A stretch of 64,000 bases of DNA, taken from Pelargonium nanum (Eukaryota; Streptophyta; Magnoliopsida; Geraniales; Geraniaceae). Positions 25,878 through 40,540 of this stretch are shown one piece after another. Within the stretch, counting starts at the first letter, position 1; each line of letters begins with the position of its first letter. The DNA is taken from positions 35,238 through 99,237 of the forward strand of contig JAYMTF010000004.1 of the NCBI GenBank assembly GCA_036897485.1, in the 5' to 3' direction. The notes under the pieces are model-generated. The model was not told the DNA's origin and did not search any database. It worked only from the letters and a program-made list of their open reading frames with translations. The translations under genes and the position numbers were made by a program.

Positions 25878-28458
25878 CTTGAAAGTAAACTAGGTATGGA
25901 GCTCTTTGTTGTGTTTAGCAACTCGTTGAAGTAGGTAAACTGGAGTATCTTCTATTAACAAATCTAATTGTTAAAGTACATCCTTGCTAAGAGTATTTCC
26001 TGTCTGTATAAGAGCCTAGTTAGGTTAACTTCTACTTATTTCATAAAATTGATTATTAAGGGATTTAACTAAAAAGTATCCTCTTCGCATAAGAGCTTCC
26101 CCGCATAAATAGTTCCTAAAGCTTGTTTTCCTGCCCCGGGAGTTCTAGGATCCTGTCTGGCTTTTTTTGTACTGAGTTATTTCTTATAAAAGAAACACCC
26201 TTATTCGAGTAGACTCCTTAATTGTTTTTTAGTAGTAATGTACCCAATGCTGTTTATTTAGTCTTGAAGCCCCTTGGTAGAGCATCCCACCAAAATATCC
26301 AATGCAGCTGGTTCAAAACGTACTGGATTTGCCCTAAACAGTATAAAAACCTTTTTTTAGGAGTATAGCAAAGTATATCTAAGCCGTTATAGTCCCTCTA
26401 TCGCTAGCCTAAAACTTGGAATGTCTCAGAGTTATATCTTGACACTTACTAGAGTTATGGTCCATGCGCAAGTCTTTATGTGATTTGTTAGGCTAAATGG
26501 GTCATGACATAGAATCTAGTGATTGGATAAGTCGAAAAAGTTTTATTTTACTTTTTTTTTTCGCAAACATTCTTTTTCTTGTTTAACCTACTAAAAGATT
26601 AGGGCTAATTAGACTATTGTATAAGCAGACCTTAAAGTATCAAGTAAAAAGGTAAATACCTCCGCCTTTTCTTGGGTATCTATTAGCATGCCTTGTGGAT
26701 TCTCTATTTTAATTTAGCAATGGCTCCTTGTTTTTGCAGCGATTTTAGCAAGATGGCTAGACCCTCTCTTTCATGAGTTACTAAGACTTCTATCTGGTTT
26801 CTTGGATATAAAATACATTATAAATTAGATATCTGATAAGCACTCTTTACTTTTCGTTTATTTTCAAAAGACCGTTAGGGTTCCCTCTAAGACTTTAAAA
26901 GTTATGCGTAAGTAGTTCTTTATGGATTCGGTAGGTTTATGGGGGGTCCTTTAAATGAGCTCTCGACATAGACAGGGTGTATACATCATCCTTTCCTTAC
27001 CCACGTTACATGAAAATCCAGAAAACAACTTTCCTCAACAGATAAGTTATAATTTCCTTTCAAACTGCAAGCAGATACATACTAATTAATGTGTATGCTA
27101 CAATCAAGAGGATCCCGCTCAATAATAAAAGCGATTTCCTTCTAGTCTGCATTTTCGTTAAAAAATAGGAGTAATTTTTCGTATGGGACTTCCAGAATAT
27201 ATGAGAGAGGACCTATCTAACACAATAAAGATATGAACATCCCTGTAAAAAAAACTAGATCTCTAACGTAATTTTAAAGTAGTAGACCCTTGAGGGAGCT
27301 AAAACTTACTACCTTCAAGTTACTTGTCAATTATCCGCTTTATTAAAAGATCAAGGAACAAAAGTAAATTGATTCTAATCTATATCCCTTATTTTTCTTT
27401 TTAATGTGCCTATTCTACTTTATTTCTGGTAAACCTAGAGTATATACTTATAAGTACAAGATTTAATATCACCCTCATGCTGGGATACGTTTCTTACTTA
27501 ACCAGGTTTTGCCGCATAATATGCCGGAAAGATATCGCTAATTTTTTACACTCTAGTGACATCCGTTTTTTGAGCAATCCAGCAGTCGAGCGCAGAATGA
27601 AGATAGCTATAACATAAGGTTAAAAGGGACATGGAAGTATAAATTTGAATTGCCTTGCGCTTAGAATACAAACATGAATAAAAGGATATAACCAGAGCAA
27701 AGTAAAAAAGGAAAAGCTATTCTCTTTTTCTAAAATTCTAAGTGTAAAATTTATAGCTTATTTTTATTGTGCACTCACTAGTCTATTTACTAAGGAACCA
27801 TTTCCATCTCTCTAAAAAACTCTAAAAAGTTTCGAAGAGTCAGTTTGAAAACCCCTGCTTTGTTTTAGAAATATAAATGTATTATAGGGGTCAAGGTAAG
27901 AAAAATTACTTAATTACTTTTCCTAATTAGGAAGACTTTCAGTTCAATATAAACAGCCCTGCGAACGAAGATATTGCCGAATATGGATCCTAACCTTAGA
28001 CAAAGGTTTCCTATTGCCCTTGTCTATAAAAAAAATTCACTTACCCGCTTATTCTGTTAATATACTAAACTCTAACTAAAATCTTCCAAACAACGGAATA
28101 AATTAAATTGCATTGGAATATATTTTATTCTGAGAATTAAGACTCCAGAACTCTTTCTTATGGTTCTCAATAACTTAAACATAAGGTCTAGGAAAGCTTA
28201 GTAGAACATAATTAAGTGAATACAAGTGAAACCGGTGAGTAATCATGCTCCAAAACCAGATCTGCCCGTGACGTGAATAGATCTCAATCAGGGTTAAGGT
28301 ATTTTTCCTTTATTATCACGAATTCCTTAATATAAGCATATATATAACCAGGTACAGATACAGAAAAGTCCAGAGGGGAAAATCTAAGGGATTTTGGACA
28401 AAGAGCAGTCCACAAAGAAGATTCAAGCACTACGAGGGCTTACTCTTTAAGGGGAAAC

Positions 28459-28514
28459 GGAACCAGGTTGGTTAGTGGTTAGGACACCGGTTTGGGTTTA
28501 TGAGGAATGGTTCC
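28459..28514 (+). pseudogene. trnE-like 5' fragment in a short inverted repeat
   Basis: Around 28473-28487 the sequence TAGTGGTTAGGACA matches the D-arm and flank of trnE(UUC), which is intact at 56701-56772 in this window. The body after it diverges and there is no T-arm. The piece is enclosed by a perfect 7-bp inverted repeat, GGAACCA (28459-28465) and TGGTTCC (28508-28514), which resembles an acceptor stem in size but is 56 nt end to end, too short for a normal tRNA. A remnant or a truncated tRNA-like hairpin are both possible; chance resemblance is not excluded. Confidence 0.3.
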
Positions 28515-28532
28515 ATTTTTTAATTTAGGAGT

Positions 28533-28543
28533 CCCCCCCCCCC
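28533..28543 (+). repeat. Run of 11 C
   Basis: An uninterrupted C homopolymer in a strongly AT-rich region. It is 19 bp after the trnE-like fragment. Length is prone to sequencing error. Confidence 0.85.
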
Positions 28544-28912
28544 ATCTAGTAACAGAAGTCGCCACTCATTTTTGGGGGACACAGAAAAAAGATAAGCTGA
28601 CCTTAAACTTCCCCTACTTAGCTCTAAAATAAATAATTATTGTCCATTTGAAAATATCCCGGGTGAAAATTGAATAATGTAAGTGATTTGGTTAGTGTTT
28701 TGCGTATTTCTTTTCAGTCTTTAATTAAGTGTAACTTATTGAACGTCTTTGCTTCAAAATACTAGTTTAAACGAGGTTAAAGCAAGTTTTTGTCTAAAAA
28801 AACAAGAGTATAAATCACTTAATATAAACCCATCCTAATAGCTAGCCCTATTAGAGCTATAGCTAACACCAAACTATAATGGGTATGACATAAACCACAT
28901 TTACTATAACTA

Positions 28913-28924
28913 AAGGAGCTCCTT
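28913..28924. repeat. 12-bp perfect palindrome AAGGAGCTCCTT
   Basis: A clean example of the dispersed palindrome family: A-rich left arm, GAGCTC centre, T-rich right arm. Related sites include 43132-43142 (AAGGACTCCTT) and 49641-49652 (AAGGAACTCCTT). Confidence 0.85.
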
Positions 28925-31900
28925 ATACTTAAAAATATAAAGGAACTACTAAACTGAATAACTAACGTTTGTGCTTCGAATAAGACAATTATAGATGTAC
29001 TACATCTTTATCATTTTTCTTTGAAAAAAGGTAATCCTTATTACGTTTACTTTTCTCTAAAGAAACACTAATACTACTTGCGTTGAAATAAAAAAGCAAG
29101 ATTTCTAAGTATAGATATTATAAAATAGGAAAAATATAGTGGACTTAAACAGGACTCCTTTGTTAATTCATTATGATCATAAAATACCTAAATCCTACCG
29201 AGCTTCCTAGAATTCCCTAATTGAAGCACCCCATATGCAAAGTTTATACCATAATCCAGGCAGTTCTCTTTGGCAGTAAAAGTAGTATAAGACACAAAAG
29301 TTATATGTCTAAATCGTCTCATAAGTTTCTTTTTAGAGAAAAAAGCCGGGGTTCCTTCTCAAACTTGTAAATAACAACAGAAGTAGTTACTCAATGGATT
29401 GGAAATCTTTTGTTCTAGCTACCCGAAACCACCCTTTTTGAAATGGGTTCTAAGAATCCGAACCATTAGTAGGGAATATAACTTACCCTAAGGCACCTAT
29501 CCATATATTGCCAAGTTACAGGAATATCCCTTTTATGTATATGATCTCCAGCTAGATTTACAAAATGGAAGAGTGCCCTTTGGTTTTATACTTACTGCTT
29601 ATCCTATAATAACTTTCCCGGCTGTTATTATATCAAGAGTTATAGAGAGTCCTAATACTATCTCGGACCTATATATACGTCCTGTACCATTATACTATGA
29701 GCCGACGAATCCCCTTTCTTTTCTATTTCAAGCCGGTTTTACTCTTTGGTTGGAACAGTATAACACCAAGGACCTTTGACACCAACTAAAGTTTGTATTA
29801 TACGCACTTATTTAGCACGGAACCAGATAAACTTAGATTATTTAACTACCCTTTGTTCTTATATCAAACTTAGCATTTACTACCAAGGGATTTTTGCATA
29901 ATTCTAGTAAAACAAGATGCAACAATTCTAAGCACTAAATAACGGCATGGTCTTATTACTACGCAAATTGAGAGCCGGCTAATACTTCTTTTTAGGTAGG
30001 GTTATTGGTTCAAATACTATTAGACATACTGGATCTGGATCTTGTTTTAGCCAAACTTAACTTTATCTCAATGATTTTGCTAATTTAGTTAGGACTTATC
30101 CTATATACTTAAAAAGAGTCCTACTTGTACAATACTTAAGAAATTTACTAAACTTTCAATTGCTTCAACTTTATACATTTCGAAGACCCAAAGCTGCTTA
30201 TAAGGGAATTCTTTTTCTGTTTTATATACCTTTCAAGATGGAAAAAGGAAGATTTAGCAATAAAGCACAAACCAAGTGACAAGTATCAAGAGGAATACCT
30301 TTGTTGAAAATATTAATTTATAAGAAAATTACTCGGTTTGGAACCATTCAAAGGAGTATCTTGCTTCTCGAAAGTTGATTTTCAACGTAACTGAATCATT
30401 AGTAATCCCACTTTTATTCAGATTTTTAAACCTTTTATTAGGTTCCTTGCTTTATCGGAAAGACTTCTAGCTAATTGATGGTACCTATCTCTTTATTTGT
30501 TCTGTTTATTCTTGGACATTAGATTCATTGCGGATCTTGTCTCTTTCATTAAATCCTCAGACAAAGGATTCCCGTTCATAGGGCCTCTTTTTGATAATTT
30601 CTTTTTTGTATACACTTCCTAAGGAGAGTTAAACCTTGCTTAATTAATACTTCAATTTATAATACGATAATATTGGTTTTCTGAACCCTCTTATTCTGCT
30701 TTGGATTGAGATAAGTCACAAAACTAGTGGAAAATATGCCTTAATAAAGGAATCCTATTTAACTACTTCTATTCTTGAAACTTATTTTTTCGTAATACTC
30801 CCTTTTCACGAGAGTTTCTATGCGGTAGCTATACGCCATTTCCTAACTGGTTTTGCTTATTCACCTTAGAAGTATACCCTCAATTACAAGATCTATATAA
30901 AGATAAAGAAAAGTATAGCAGCATCCCAATCTCCGTTACCAAATACCAAAGCCAAGTATCCGTTATAGGATTTTTGTTACATAAAGAAGGTGCTCGCTCT
31001 CAGTTTCATTACTACTTTCTAGACTTTATTCACTTGGATATCCCAAGAGTAGAAAAACATTATTCGAATCCTACCTTGGACGTTTGTTAAATCCTTGGGT
31101 TGTACTTTATTATTGTGTAAATAAAGGAGATTTATATATATTATAAGCAAATACATGAGGGTTTTAGGGTCTCCTCTAAGGTTTTACACGAATACGAATT
31201 TGAAGGAGCACATTCCGATCAATTGCATATTATTCTCGGTCAGTTTTAAAGAACGCTTTAAACGCTTTAGTAGACCTCCTTACTTGGAAAATTCCTTGTG
31301 ATTCTAGAGAAGCTGATTAAGAAAATAGGACTCTTAATTTGAAATTGAATTGCCCCACTTTACTAGTTAGAGACTCCTGTTCAACTATTAAATATTTATA
31401 TGGATACCCAATTCAATAAAGGAGCTAAACGAAACACAAAGCTTTATATAGGAAAACCCTCGGAAATGGAAAAAGGGAGGAATCTAGGCAAGAGTACCTA
31501 AAAGTGTGTTATAGCGCATGAAAAAGGCCTTTCTGAGTCTTCTTTGACAAGGTTTTCAAGCCCATATAAGGACTCTTCTGCTAGATAAGGTCTATTAAAA
31601 ATTAGCAGGAGCAAGTAAAGCAGGGAATCCCTAAATCTCGAAATCTCAAAATAACAAGTAAATACATTTTAGTTCTTATTGTGTATCTCTTAGAAAAACT
31701 TCAAAAGAACTTTAATTAAAAACAAGATTTTATGAGACACTGATTAATGCTTTCCTTTCTCTTATCTTAAAAAGAGAGCCTTATGTCCTAAAGAAACGCA
31801 GGATTTTCCGCAATTAAAGCAAAGGTATAGGGCCCAAATGTTTATCCTAACAAAGCCCTAGGGTTCCTTACCCCAGAATTCTAACGGGCCTTATGACTCC

Positions 31901-34050
31901 TTATAAAGAGTCGATATTTCTCGTTTCGCAAGCTAAAAAACTTAAGAGTTCCCGGCTTTTTACTAAAAAAAGCTCCTATATAGGGTAAACACTTGCACTT
32001 ATTGAATATTAGGCATCCCTGGCTTTCTCGATAAAAACATAGAAATTTCGCGCTAAGATTTCCATAGGGAGCTTCCGTTATTTTGGGTATTTAGCAAGCA
32101 TCAAAATTAAGAGAAATAAATAGTAAGCACTTTTATAAGTCTAGAATACCCACGAACACCTTTTTTGCCCCTGATCTTGTTAACTTTTTATAGTTATAGT
32201 TAAAAATCCCTTTAAGGTTTAAAGACGGAGTTTCTTTATTTAAGAATTTTGGTCGTATAAAGTATATTTAACCCTTCGTAGGTTCTAGAAGTTTCCTATA
32301 ACACTTACTACTTATAGCCTGCTAGGAGTTACTCTTTCTAGATTTGTTAAGTCCTCAGTCATTGTCATTAGACATTAGATAAGGCACAAACAGAGTGTTT
32401 CAAGGCTTTAAAAAGAGGGTGTACCCTTGAAATATTTAGGACAAGAGGAATTAAGAGTAATTTTTCTTTAGTTAAATTTAAATTACGGAATACTAAAAAT
32501 TCTTGCTAGACTAGCTACGCTAACATAAAAGAGTCGGGCTCCCGCGATTATCAAATAGCCGATAAGCCTTGAGAATAGATCGACTAATAGAGGGCAGTAA
32601 TCTCGTTTTTTCTTATCACTAATAAAATGCTTTGTCATAGTTTCAAAACTTAACCTTTACGAGACTCGAACCAAAAAAACCAAATATTTTATAATTAACA
32701 CCAAACCAGATTCAATGCTTAAGAGATAGTTAGCTAGTGAATAGCGATACAATTAAATTGTAAAAGGCAGACATACGTGTAAATTTTGGGCTAGCCAACC
32801 AAAGATATGCGGTCATATTGTATACACTTCGAGGAGAATTTAACTAATTCCGAGACCTTACAGATTAGCATGACGACTCCTGAAAAAAGGATCACTAAAC
32901 TGACAGTTACTTGGTAGGGTCTCTTAAATATATCTAGCGTAATTAGTGAATAAGTTTGCTAAGCAAGATATTTTCGATATAAAAGATTATCAACAGCAAG
33001 CACTTACTCGCGTGCCTACACTTAGGGAAAGTTCTCGAAGTTCGGTAGAACGCTAGTATCAATAAGGGTACTATAGGGTCAAATCTTGAAGGCTTTGGTA
33101 TGAAATTCAGTTTATAATTCAGGTTTTATTTTATACGAGAATACAGTAAACAAATCATTTAAAGCGATGATCAAAGCTACTTTTTAGGAAGTAATTCTGA
33201 CTTGCGATGTTAATTAATGGAGCTAGCTTCATTAATAAGGGGTTGGAATAACGAGTTAGAAATAGGATTATCCTAATTGCCTCTTTCTAGCTAAACTCAA
33301 GATTTGTGATAGGTAATACTGGTAATGTAAGAAATTGTAAATTGTATTTTAATTCAATTCTATAATTCCTAGATTCCCTTTGTCATCTGTACCCGGATAC
33401 CCCTCTCTTGGCAGTGCAGTCGCTTCTCCTGGAATACTTATAAAAGTAGTGTAACTAAGAAAGAATACATCAGAATATTAGGTTAGAGCGCATTATGAGA
33501 TACACAAGAGGACCCTTCTATATATTTTTTTGTCTTGATCTTGAGGCACTCAGGGCATAACCACCTGGTAAAACTAGAAAGAAAAAGAAAAAAACTATCC
33601 CGTGTCTAGATATCTTGATACAAAAGTAATGTTTCTTAGTCCCGCGATCAGATTAAGCTAGTAATATTGAACCACAGGGTATCCTATTTATGATTAATCC
33701 TCAATTAAATTGATGATATATCGAGGCTCCGGATGCTTCTGATATCATGTGAGTTCGGTAAAATCTCTTGGTTAGCCTGAAATTGAAAAGAAGTCCTATA
33801 CCTTCCCCTTGCTAGCCTTTAGACCGGGTCATTTTTTACTATAAGCGCTTTTCGTGTATTTAGAAATTTTAGGTCCAAATAGCTATAAATTTTATAGGAT
33901 AGTCTAGGGCACAGAGCAGTAGGATTCTTTTTAGTATACTTTGCGGAACTACCAAAATACCATTAAAATTATCTTACTTGATAATTAAAGTATTTAAGAA
34001 TATAGGTTTGAAAGGTAAAAGGAATCCTAGCCTATACTTACTTTTTTAGA

Positions 34051-34066
34051 AAAAGGGTTCCCTTTT
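34051..34066. repeat. 7-bp palindrome AAAAGGG-TT-CCCTTTT
   Basis: Perfect 7-bp arms around a 2-nt centre, followed by GTACAAATTG. The 3' flank resembles those of the motifs at 17741, 23121 and 54041 (CTTTTGT then an AATT-containing stretch), suggesting a repeat family with an AT-rich tail. Confidence 0.75.
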
Positions 34067-37000
34067 GTACAAATTGGGGGTAGTTTGGACTTACGAGTTT
34101 AGCTATTCTGCGGAGCCCTTACTGGGAAAGACCTGGGGTTTTTGAAAGATATAGAGTCTTGCCCTTTTTAAGATATTTAATAGTTTTTTCTCTATATAAT
34201 ACAAATTGAGTCTAATACTCCTTTTTATCTTAGATGCAAAGCAGAGTTTTCCGTGGCTCCCCTAATCTGAATAAGTAATTTAGCCGATTGAAATAAATAC
34301 ATGAAAAAGCTACTCAAACGGACAAAGTAAAATACCCTTAGGAGTATTTGTGCAGTATTTCGTTTGGTTTAGAAGAATAGGACATGATTAGGGTCGAAAA
34401 CCGTTTTATTCTGTTCCATATGTAATTTCTTTGTTCCTAAACAAGTAAAAGTTGGAAAAATCTTGTCAGTCTTTATTTACATTTACACAAATTAATAACA
34501 AATTAAGGAAATTCTAATTTTAGAGAATATACAGACAATATTTAATGATACCTACCAAAGTATTGAGTTTAGAGGTTGCCCCTAGTACAATCCCAGCTCG
34601 AATACTAAAAAATCCTAGCAATTAGACTTGATATTATATCCTACTCTAGTTTTTTCCTGTCGAAATTAGGATTTATCAGGATACAGGAAGAGGGGAATTT
34701 ACAGGTTTTAAAAGGGCTCAAACAAAGTTTCATGATACTAAGCGTAGAAATGAAGGTTGTTATACTAATCCAGTATTCCTTTTTTTATTACAGGTTTGTA
34801 CTAGATTATGATGCTCTATTATACAAGGGGAAGCTTATTACAAGAAATCTAAGCGCTTCCTGACTCCTATATAGTCCTTATATAACTGGAGCTTATAGAT
34901 CTTCGATACACTGGAACTCTTTGCACTCTGGGTTAGGTATTTATATAAATTCGTGAAGAGACTTTTAAAGGACGGGTTTTCAGTTTAGTTAGCTAAAGAG
35001 CCGGAATTTTTATTTGCATACTTAATTAGTTAATTTACTTTATTCCTGGAGGATAGAGAATCCTTTTGGAACTAGACTCCCATAAGTTTTAGGTCTTTTA
35101 AGAATAATTATTGGAGTTTTGTTTAGTTACCAGTCGTCATATTCCTTCCAGGCTTTGATTAATTACGAAGTAAAGATTCCCCTTGCTTGGCTAAGTTACT
35201 GACTGGGTTGTCTGATTACTTAGACCGGCTCCTCTTGTATTCCTGACCCAAAGTCTGACCGAGAGTTTACGCCTTTTGTAGGTATCCCTTACATAAGTCT
35301 AGTGTCAAAGCTTGAGAATTTTAGTATGTAAAAGTGAACTTTGCCTTTTTATAAGTTACTAATCCATGCAATTTTAAATTATATTCCTTTTAAGTCTACT
35401 TAAAGTAAGAGTCCTTTCTAGACCATAGTAACCTTCCGGCAAATAGGACATGATAAAAAAGATTTTTCCTACCTATACACTATTTTTATGTACTCTATTC
35501 AGTCAGTCTAGGGAATTCCCTTGGCTTAACCCATGTAAAGTAGTTAATGTCCTAAAGAAAAGAATAGAAATCGTTGGAGATTCTACTAAAACTTAATAAA
35601 CTTTGGCCGCTATCCCAGGTAGATTCTCGGGTACGAAAGCTTTTTTTCTCATTTCTGTTCTCAACCCTAAAGCCTCTACTGAGCACAAGGAGATTACCTT
35701 AAATTCAAAATTTAACAAAGGGTATATACCTTTTTTGCTTTCACTGTTATAGGATCTCAGATTCTTTATTTAGCAAGACTTTGTCCATAAAGAATTTTAT
35801 AAAAAGTGAAATACTACATAATTTTAAGGTGAGAGATGCCTTTTAGAAAGACCAACTTATTAGGCTGAGTGCAGGCTGTAAGTACTAAATCCAATATAAT
35901 TTGCCTGAAGTTTAAGGAGGAACTATTGAACTTTTGCTAAGATCAGTAGGATCCATGAGAGTCCAGTTTAAGAAATTCTTATAATAAGTTGTCTTTATTC
36001 TGTTCAATGTTAGGATAACACCCGTTCACTCTGCAGAGTTTTCTGTTTAGGACCCCGAAGTCCATTAGCGCAGCTCCGTAAAGTACAAATTCTTGCTTAG
36101 TAGCTTGACTATGTCTCCAATATTTAGGAAAGGTAAATACCATTTCTAGGAATACAAGGGGTTCCGAGCGCAATGAATTAGAGATTTTTACTATAGTTTT
36201 TTAAATCTTGATACTCGTTATTATAGTATTAGTTACATTATTAGTCTGACATTAATACCTTTTTAAAAGACATAAAGTAGTCAGTAGTCAGAGGGGGCTT
36301 TGTAGCTACTTTGTTCTCAACAAGTTCAAGTACGTATTACAAGGAGTCTCTCTATACATGAGATTTTTATTTGAACTATAAGAATATAAAATCAGAATAA
36401 AACAAATGTAAGCTTATGAAGAACTAGAAAGAGTTGCGTTGGGATTTTTGCTACCTTGTGTACGAACTTTTTTGCAGTATTTGATACACCTTTCTAATTA
36501 TTATATTTTCCCAATACCTAAAAAACATGTGTACTTTGAAAAGCTACGAAGCAGGTCTTGTAATTCCTGTAGATTAGTAGGGATATTCGTAAAGGCTTAT
36601 CTGCCTCCTTTCTTTTGACAAGGTATCTGGAGCTTTCACTGGTGATTTCAATTCCTTATTTCCTCTAAGCGGAACAAATAGGTGAGTATTCTAAGTCAGA
36701 GTAATTCCTCCTTATGCTCTACATTCTTCTAGCTTCAAAAAGTCTAAAAGGTGGGAATTAGGCAAGTGATTCTCGAGCTCTTCTCCTCGACCCAATGGAA
36801 TATAATAAAGGTACAAATACAAAAAATGTAATACTAAAAGGAGTCCTATCCCTTTAAGCTAAAGAAAGTTAAAGAACAAAACCCACCTTCCTCAGGTATT
36901 TCCTAAAGAAGCCGGCTCTAGAATTACAAGGGATGCTTCAGAGCTTCCTAGTTGGTTGGTAGTTACTAAAGAATTCTTAAATAAAAGTGAAATCCTGTGC

Positions 37001-37109
37001 TTGTCTTGTATAGAGGAGATTGAAACCCAAGCTTTTGGAAGTTAACATTATAAGGCAAGCTTTAGCTTGTTGCAGAGTCCTTTTGTTTCGTAGTCAAGCT
37101 TATCTCTGT

Positions 37110-37134
37110 CTGTGTATATAGGATAAAAAGTGAA
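37110..37134 (-). repeat. 25-bp exact direct repeat, copy 1
   Basis: Exact 25-nt match to 63516-63540, same orientation; the core is GTATATAGGATAAAAAGTGA. By a rough estimate, an exact match this long is not expected by chance in 64 kb at this composition. On the minus strand both copies sit in the same relative frame after a T-rich, hydrophobic-reading stretch and give the peptide HFLSYIHR. Here the frame stops two codons later, whereas at the other copy it continues. The purine-rich flanks on the plus strand are alike in character but do not align well. Confidence 0.8.
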
Positions 37135-40100
37135 TGAAAAAACAATGAAATAAGATCAGTAAAAAAGTAAGAAATGACAAAGATAAAGCAAACAAAGAAA
37201 AGCTAAGATAAACTCGTTTAAAACTAGAAGTCAATCTATTTTACGGTATAGGTAGCTATCTAGGTCTCATTGTATTGATATACTTTAAGTAATAAGAATA
37301 TTATATATATAGGCCAAGGTCATTGTTTTTTTATTGATATAGCTTGTCTTCTAAGAAATGCATAGTCTACTAGGGCGCAGGACCCTTGGTGGTAGGCAGG
37401 ATTTATAGGTTTCTCATAAGTCAATTTAATTGTAAAGCCAACTTTCTATTAGATAACTAGTATGAATATAGTACTTATCAGGCTGAGGTTCTATTTTTCA
37501 AATTATTCAGGTATAACCCGGGTTATGGAAATGCAGGCGAAGCATAACTTGCAAATAAATATAAATAAAGTGGCTCTGGTAAGGTTTCTGTTCTTAATGA
37601 ATATTCTATTCTTATATAAGAAGCTCAAATCTAGTAGACAACTGAATTACATACTTCCCTTTAAATTTGTGGCTAGTAAAGAATTAAAGTGTATTTTGAA
37701 CTATTATATCTTCCTTTTTATATTTGAGTAAGTCATCGAGCTAAGAAGAGTTTTTTAAAAAAAATGCATATAAAACTGAGTATAACGCTGTCTTCTCCTC
37801 TGAAACAGTTACTTGTGACTTATAGATTTCTCGTGTTCTACTATATTATTAGTAGACTTAGTAGACAATTTGCAGGAAAATTCAATTCATAGTTTGAATA
37901 TGTCTACTTCATGAAAAAAGCATGGAATAAAGTAACGTTAAAAAACTCGCAGGACCCTTTATTTGTAGGTTGAATTCTACATCGATTTTCAATTTAACTG
38001 GGCCCTACTTATTAATTTAATAGAGATTATCCTTAGTAACGAATTTCTTCGCTATACTCCTCAACGAAATCAAACCGAAATTCTAATCTATCAAACTATA
38101 TCCTACTATCGTATCGCTCTTTGCTATTCTATATAGATAATTTGTGTGGAATAAGGATAAAAATTTAACTAAGTGACTAATTATCGAGACCCAAGTGAAT
38201 TCCTCGTTTGTTTTACTCAGTTGTATAAAAACTCCGCTTTTGCGATGGATCTTTTAAAAGTTTATGGGTATATTTGTAAAACATGAGGCTACAATTTTAG
38301 CTACAAGTCTCCTCTTAGATTCACCGAACTTTGCGAGACGCTGGATGATAATATCCCCATAGAGTAGCTGTGACCCTTTAAGTAAAGCGGGCGTGTTCAT
38401 CATGATCTTTTTAGAATGATAGTACTCCTACTTTAGTTATAGCCCTTACTTTTTATTTAAAAATTAAATCTTAGAGTACCCGTTACTCTGCTTACCTAAC
38501 AAAAAGGTTTGTTTACTAAGCAAGTCCTACCAAAAAAACATAGAATTGGGGCTTGGGCATTTGATATCCGAGTATAGTTGTCCCTTTATTTAGTTTTTGA
38601 TATACGAGTAAACCCTGGGTATTCCTGCAAATAGAACAGTGTCCGTCTCTAAAAGACACTTGTTGCTTTCTAAACTGGGAACTCTTCTAACTCCGTAAGT
38701 ACACTATTATAGATGTAGAAGCTCCAAGCTTCATAAGGGGCCTTACCGATACCAAGGGAACTCCGGGAAAATTTTAATATGGAATGTTATCAGTAATGTT
38801 CGAGAAAATTGAACTTCGTTTAACAAAAAGCATACCCTGAGAATCCCCTTATTTTTAGCGGGAAACTAAGTTCTCAAAGTAAGATGACTTTTTACCTACT
38901 AAGGGGTATATAGCTTCCTAGAAATATATAAAACTAAAAGGGTTAATTGCACTTAATGTACTTGTACAATAAGGATTCCGGAGATTCCTTTTTTAGAGAA
39001 TATAATAGGTATAGTAAGCTATTTACAAAGCATATATTGGTATTTTCCATTAGACTTTAATTGTATAAATTAAAAAGACACCTTGAGTCAAACTACTTTT
39101 TTACATGAGAAACAAGAAAAGCAGCCCCAACAGCTAGTTATTTAACGAAATTAATATAAAGAATACAATACTAGGTATCTAAAAAAGAGAGTTTTTAAAG
39201 TTCCCTTCAACTAGTAAATAAGAAATATACTTTATAAAAGGATTCGTAATGTTTTGAGGTTAACGTTCCAGCGACTCGGGTTTTGGTTAAATGAAGGGAC
39301 TTCCAATTATTATGTTTTATAAAGCAAAGCATTAGCCTTGTCTACAGCAATATTTACTCACACAGGATTTTCACGTGTATATAAGATTCACAACTGAAAA
39401 GTTCTTACCTAAGGAGAGGGTTAGTAAAAACTTTGTATCTTTTTGTACGATTGGGGTAAGTTGCTATATGAAATGAAGTGCTTTTTACTCGCTTACGAGA
39501 GTGTTATGAGTATTTGCTTCGTGAGTCATAGTTAAAAAGAAATTAAAATTAGAATATTTTTTACGTCTCGAACCCTTGCAATTCATTTCCAAATTTAGTT
39601 TTCTAATATTAAGAATTAGCAAAAAGACGGTCTTGGTTGGATGGAATTCTTATTCCTAATCATGCCTGATAAGATTCCATTAATTTGACACGCAACGCTG
39701 GGTTACTCCAAAGGATAGAGGTCTCTAAAAATTTAAAAGAAGGAAATCATCTACCAAATTAGCTTATATATGTATGAAAAATCCTTACTATAATATAACC
39801 CCTTTTTGTTTTTATTTATAAGAACACTAACCCTTTTAATGAAATAAGGAATACTTGTTTGTCAACCAACGCCCTTTTAGGCGGTAGCACCCTAAGTCTT
39901 CTCGGTTTATTCTAAAGTTGTTATCTTACATTTGTTTAAAAAGAGTCCTGCTAAGTTTTGGGTATTTAAACGAATATCCTTATCTAGCAAGCAGATTTAA
40001 GGCATACTTATTATCATATAAAGCTTCACTTCCAAAATTGTTTTATGTTTGGCACTCTTTAAAGAGGTTACTAAATAAATTCAAGGTTTGTTTAATTCCT

Positions 40101-40520
40101 TATCTTTGCCTCGGTAAAGCCTATAGCTGTTTTAACTTTATAGAATTCCTTAAAAGTAAACACCTAAGGTACCCATGCTTAGACATTAAGCTTTCTCAAC
40201 TTAATTACTAGGGTTGGTTATATAACTCATGCTTGTTGCTCCCCTTATTTGTATTGAATAAAGACTTCGGATATAGATCTTGCCCTATTCGACAAGGTTG
40301 ATACCCAATCAGTTTTGGAAAGTAATGCAAGATAAGAGTTAATATAGGTACTAGAGCTGGGTATCCACAGAATCCTGCAATTTAAGAATTGACTTCTATC
40401 ATATTTGAAAAAGACCACTCTCAAATGAGATCAAAAATAAAATAATAAATTATAGGTACTGCAGGAATGCCTTTATGTTACTTTCAATAAGACAACAAAT
40501 TATACAATTAAAATCTTTAA

Positions 40521-40540
40521 TTACTAATTATAATTAGTAA
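40521..40540. repeat. 20-bp perfect palindrome
   Basis: TTACTAATTATAATTAGTAA is identical to its reverse complement with no loop. Made mostly of A and T, it could extrude as a cruciform or be a dimeric binding site. There is no gene within 2 kb to link it to, so a role is not supported. Confidence 0.85.

Noticed and set aside
37462-37731. 89-codon open frame starting at ATG
   Set aside because: No recognisable domain or neighbour, no support beyond length, and within chance expectation.
6860-38046. 16-nt exact match CCTTAGTAACGAATTT at 6860 and 38031
   Set aside because: Several exact 16-nt matches are expected by chance in a 64-kb window of this composition.
39918-40211. 97-codon open frame, the longest in the window
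   Set aside because: Starts at TTG, has no recognised family, and its length is what chance gives across six frames at this composition. The residue make-up (K, L, Y, F rich) follows AT-rich DNA.
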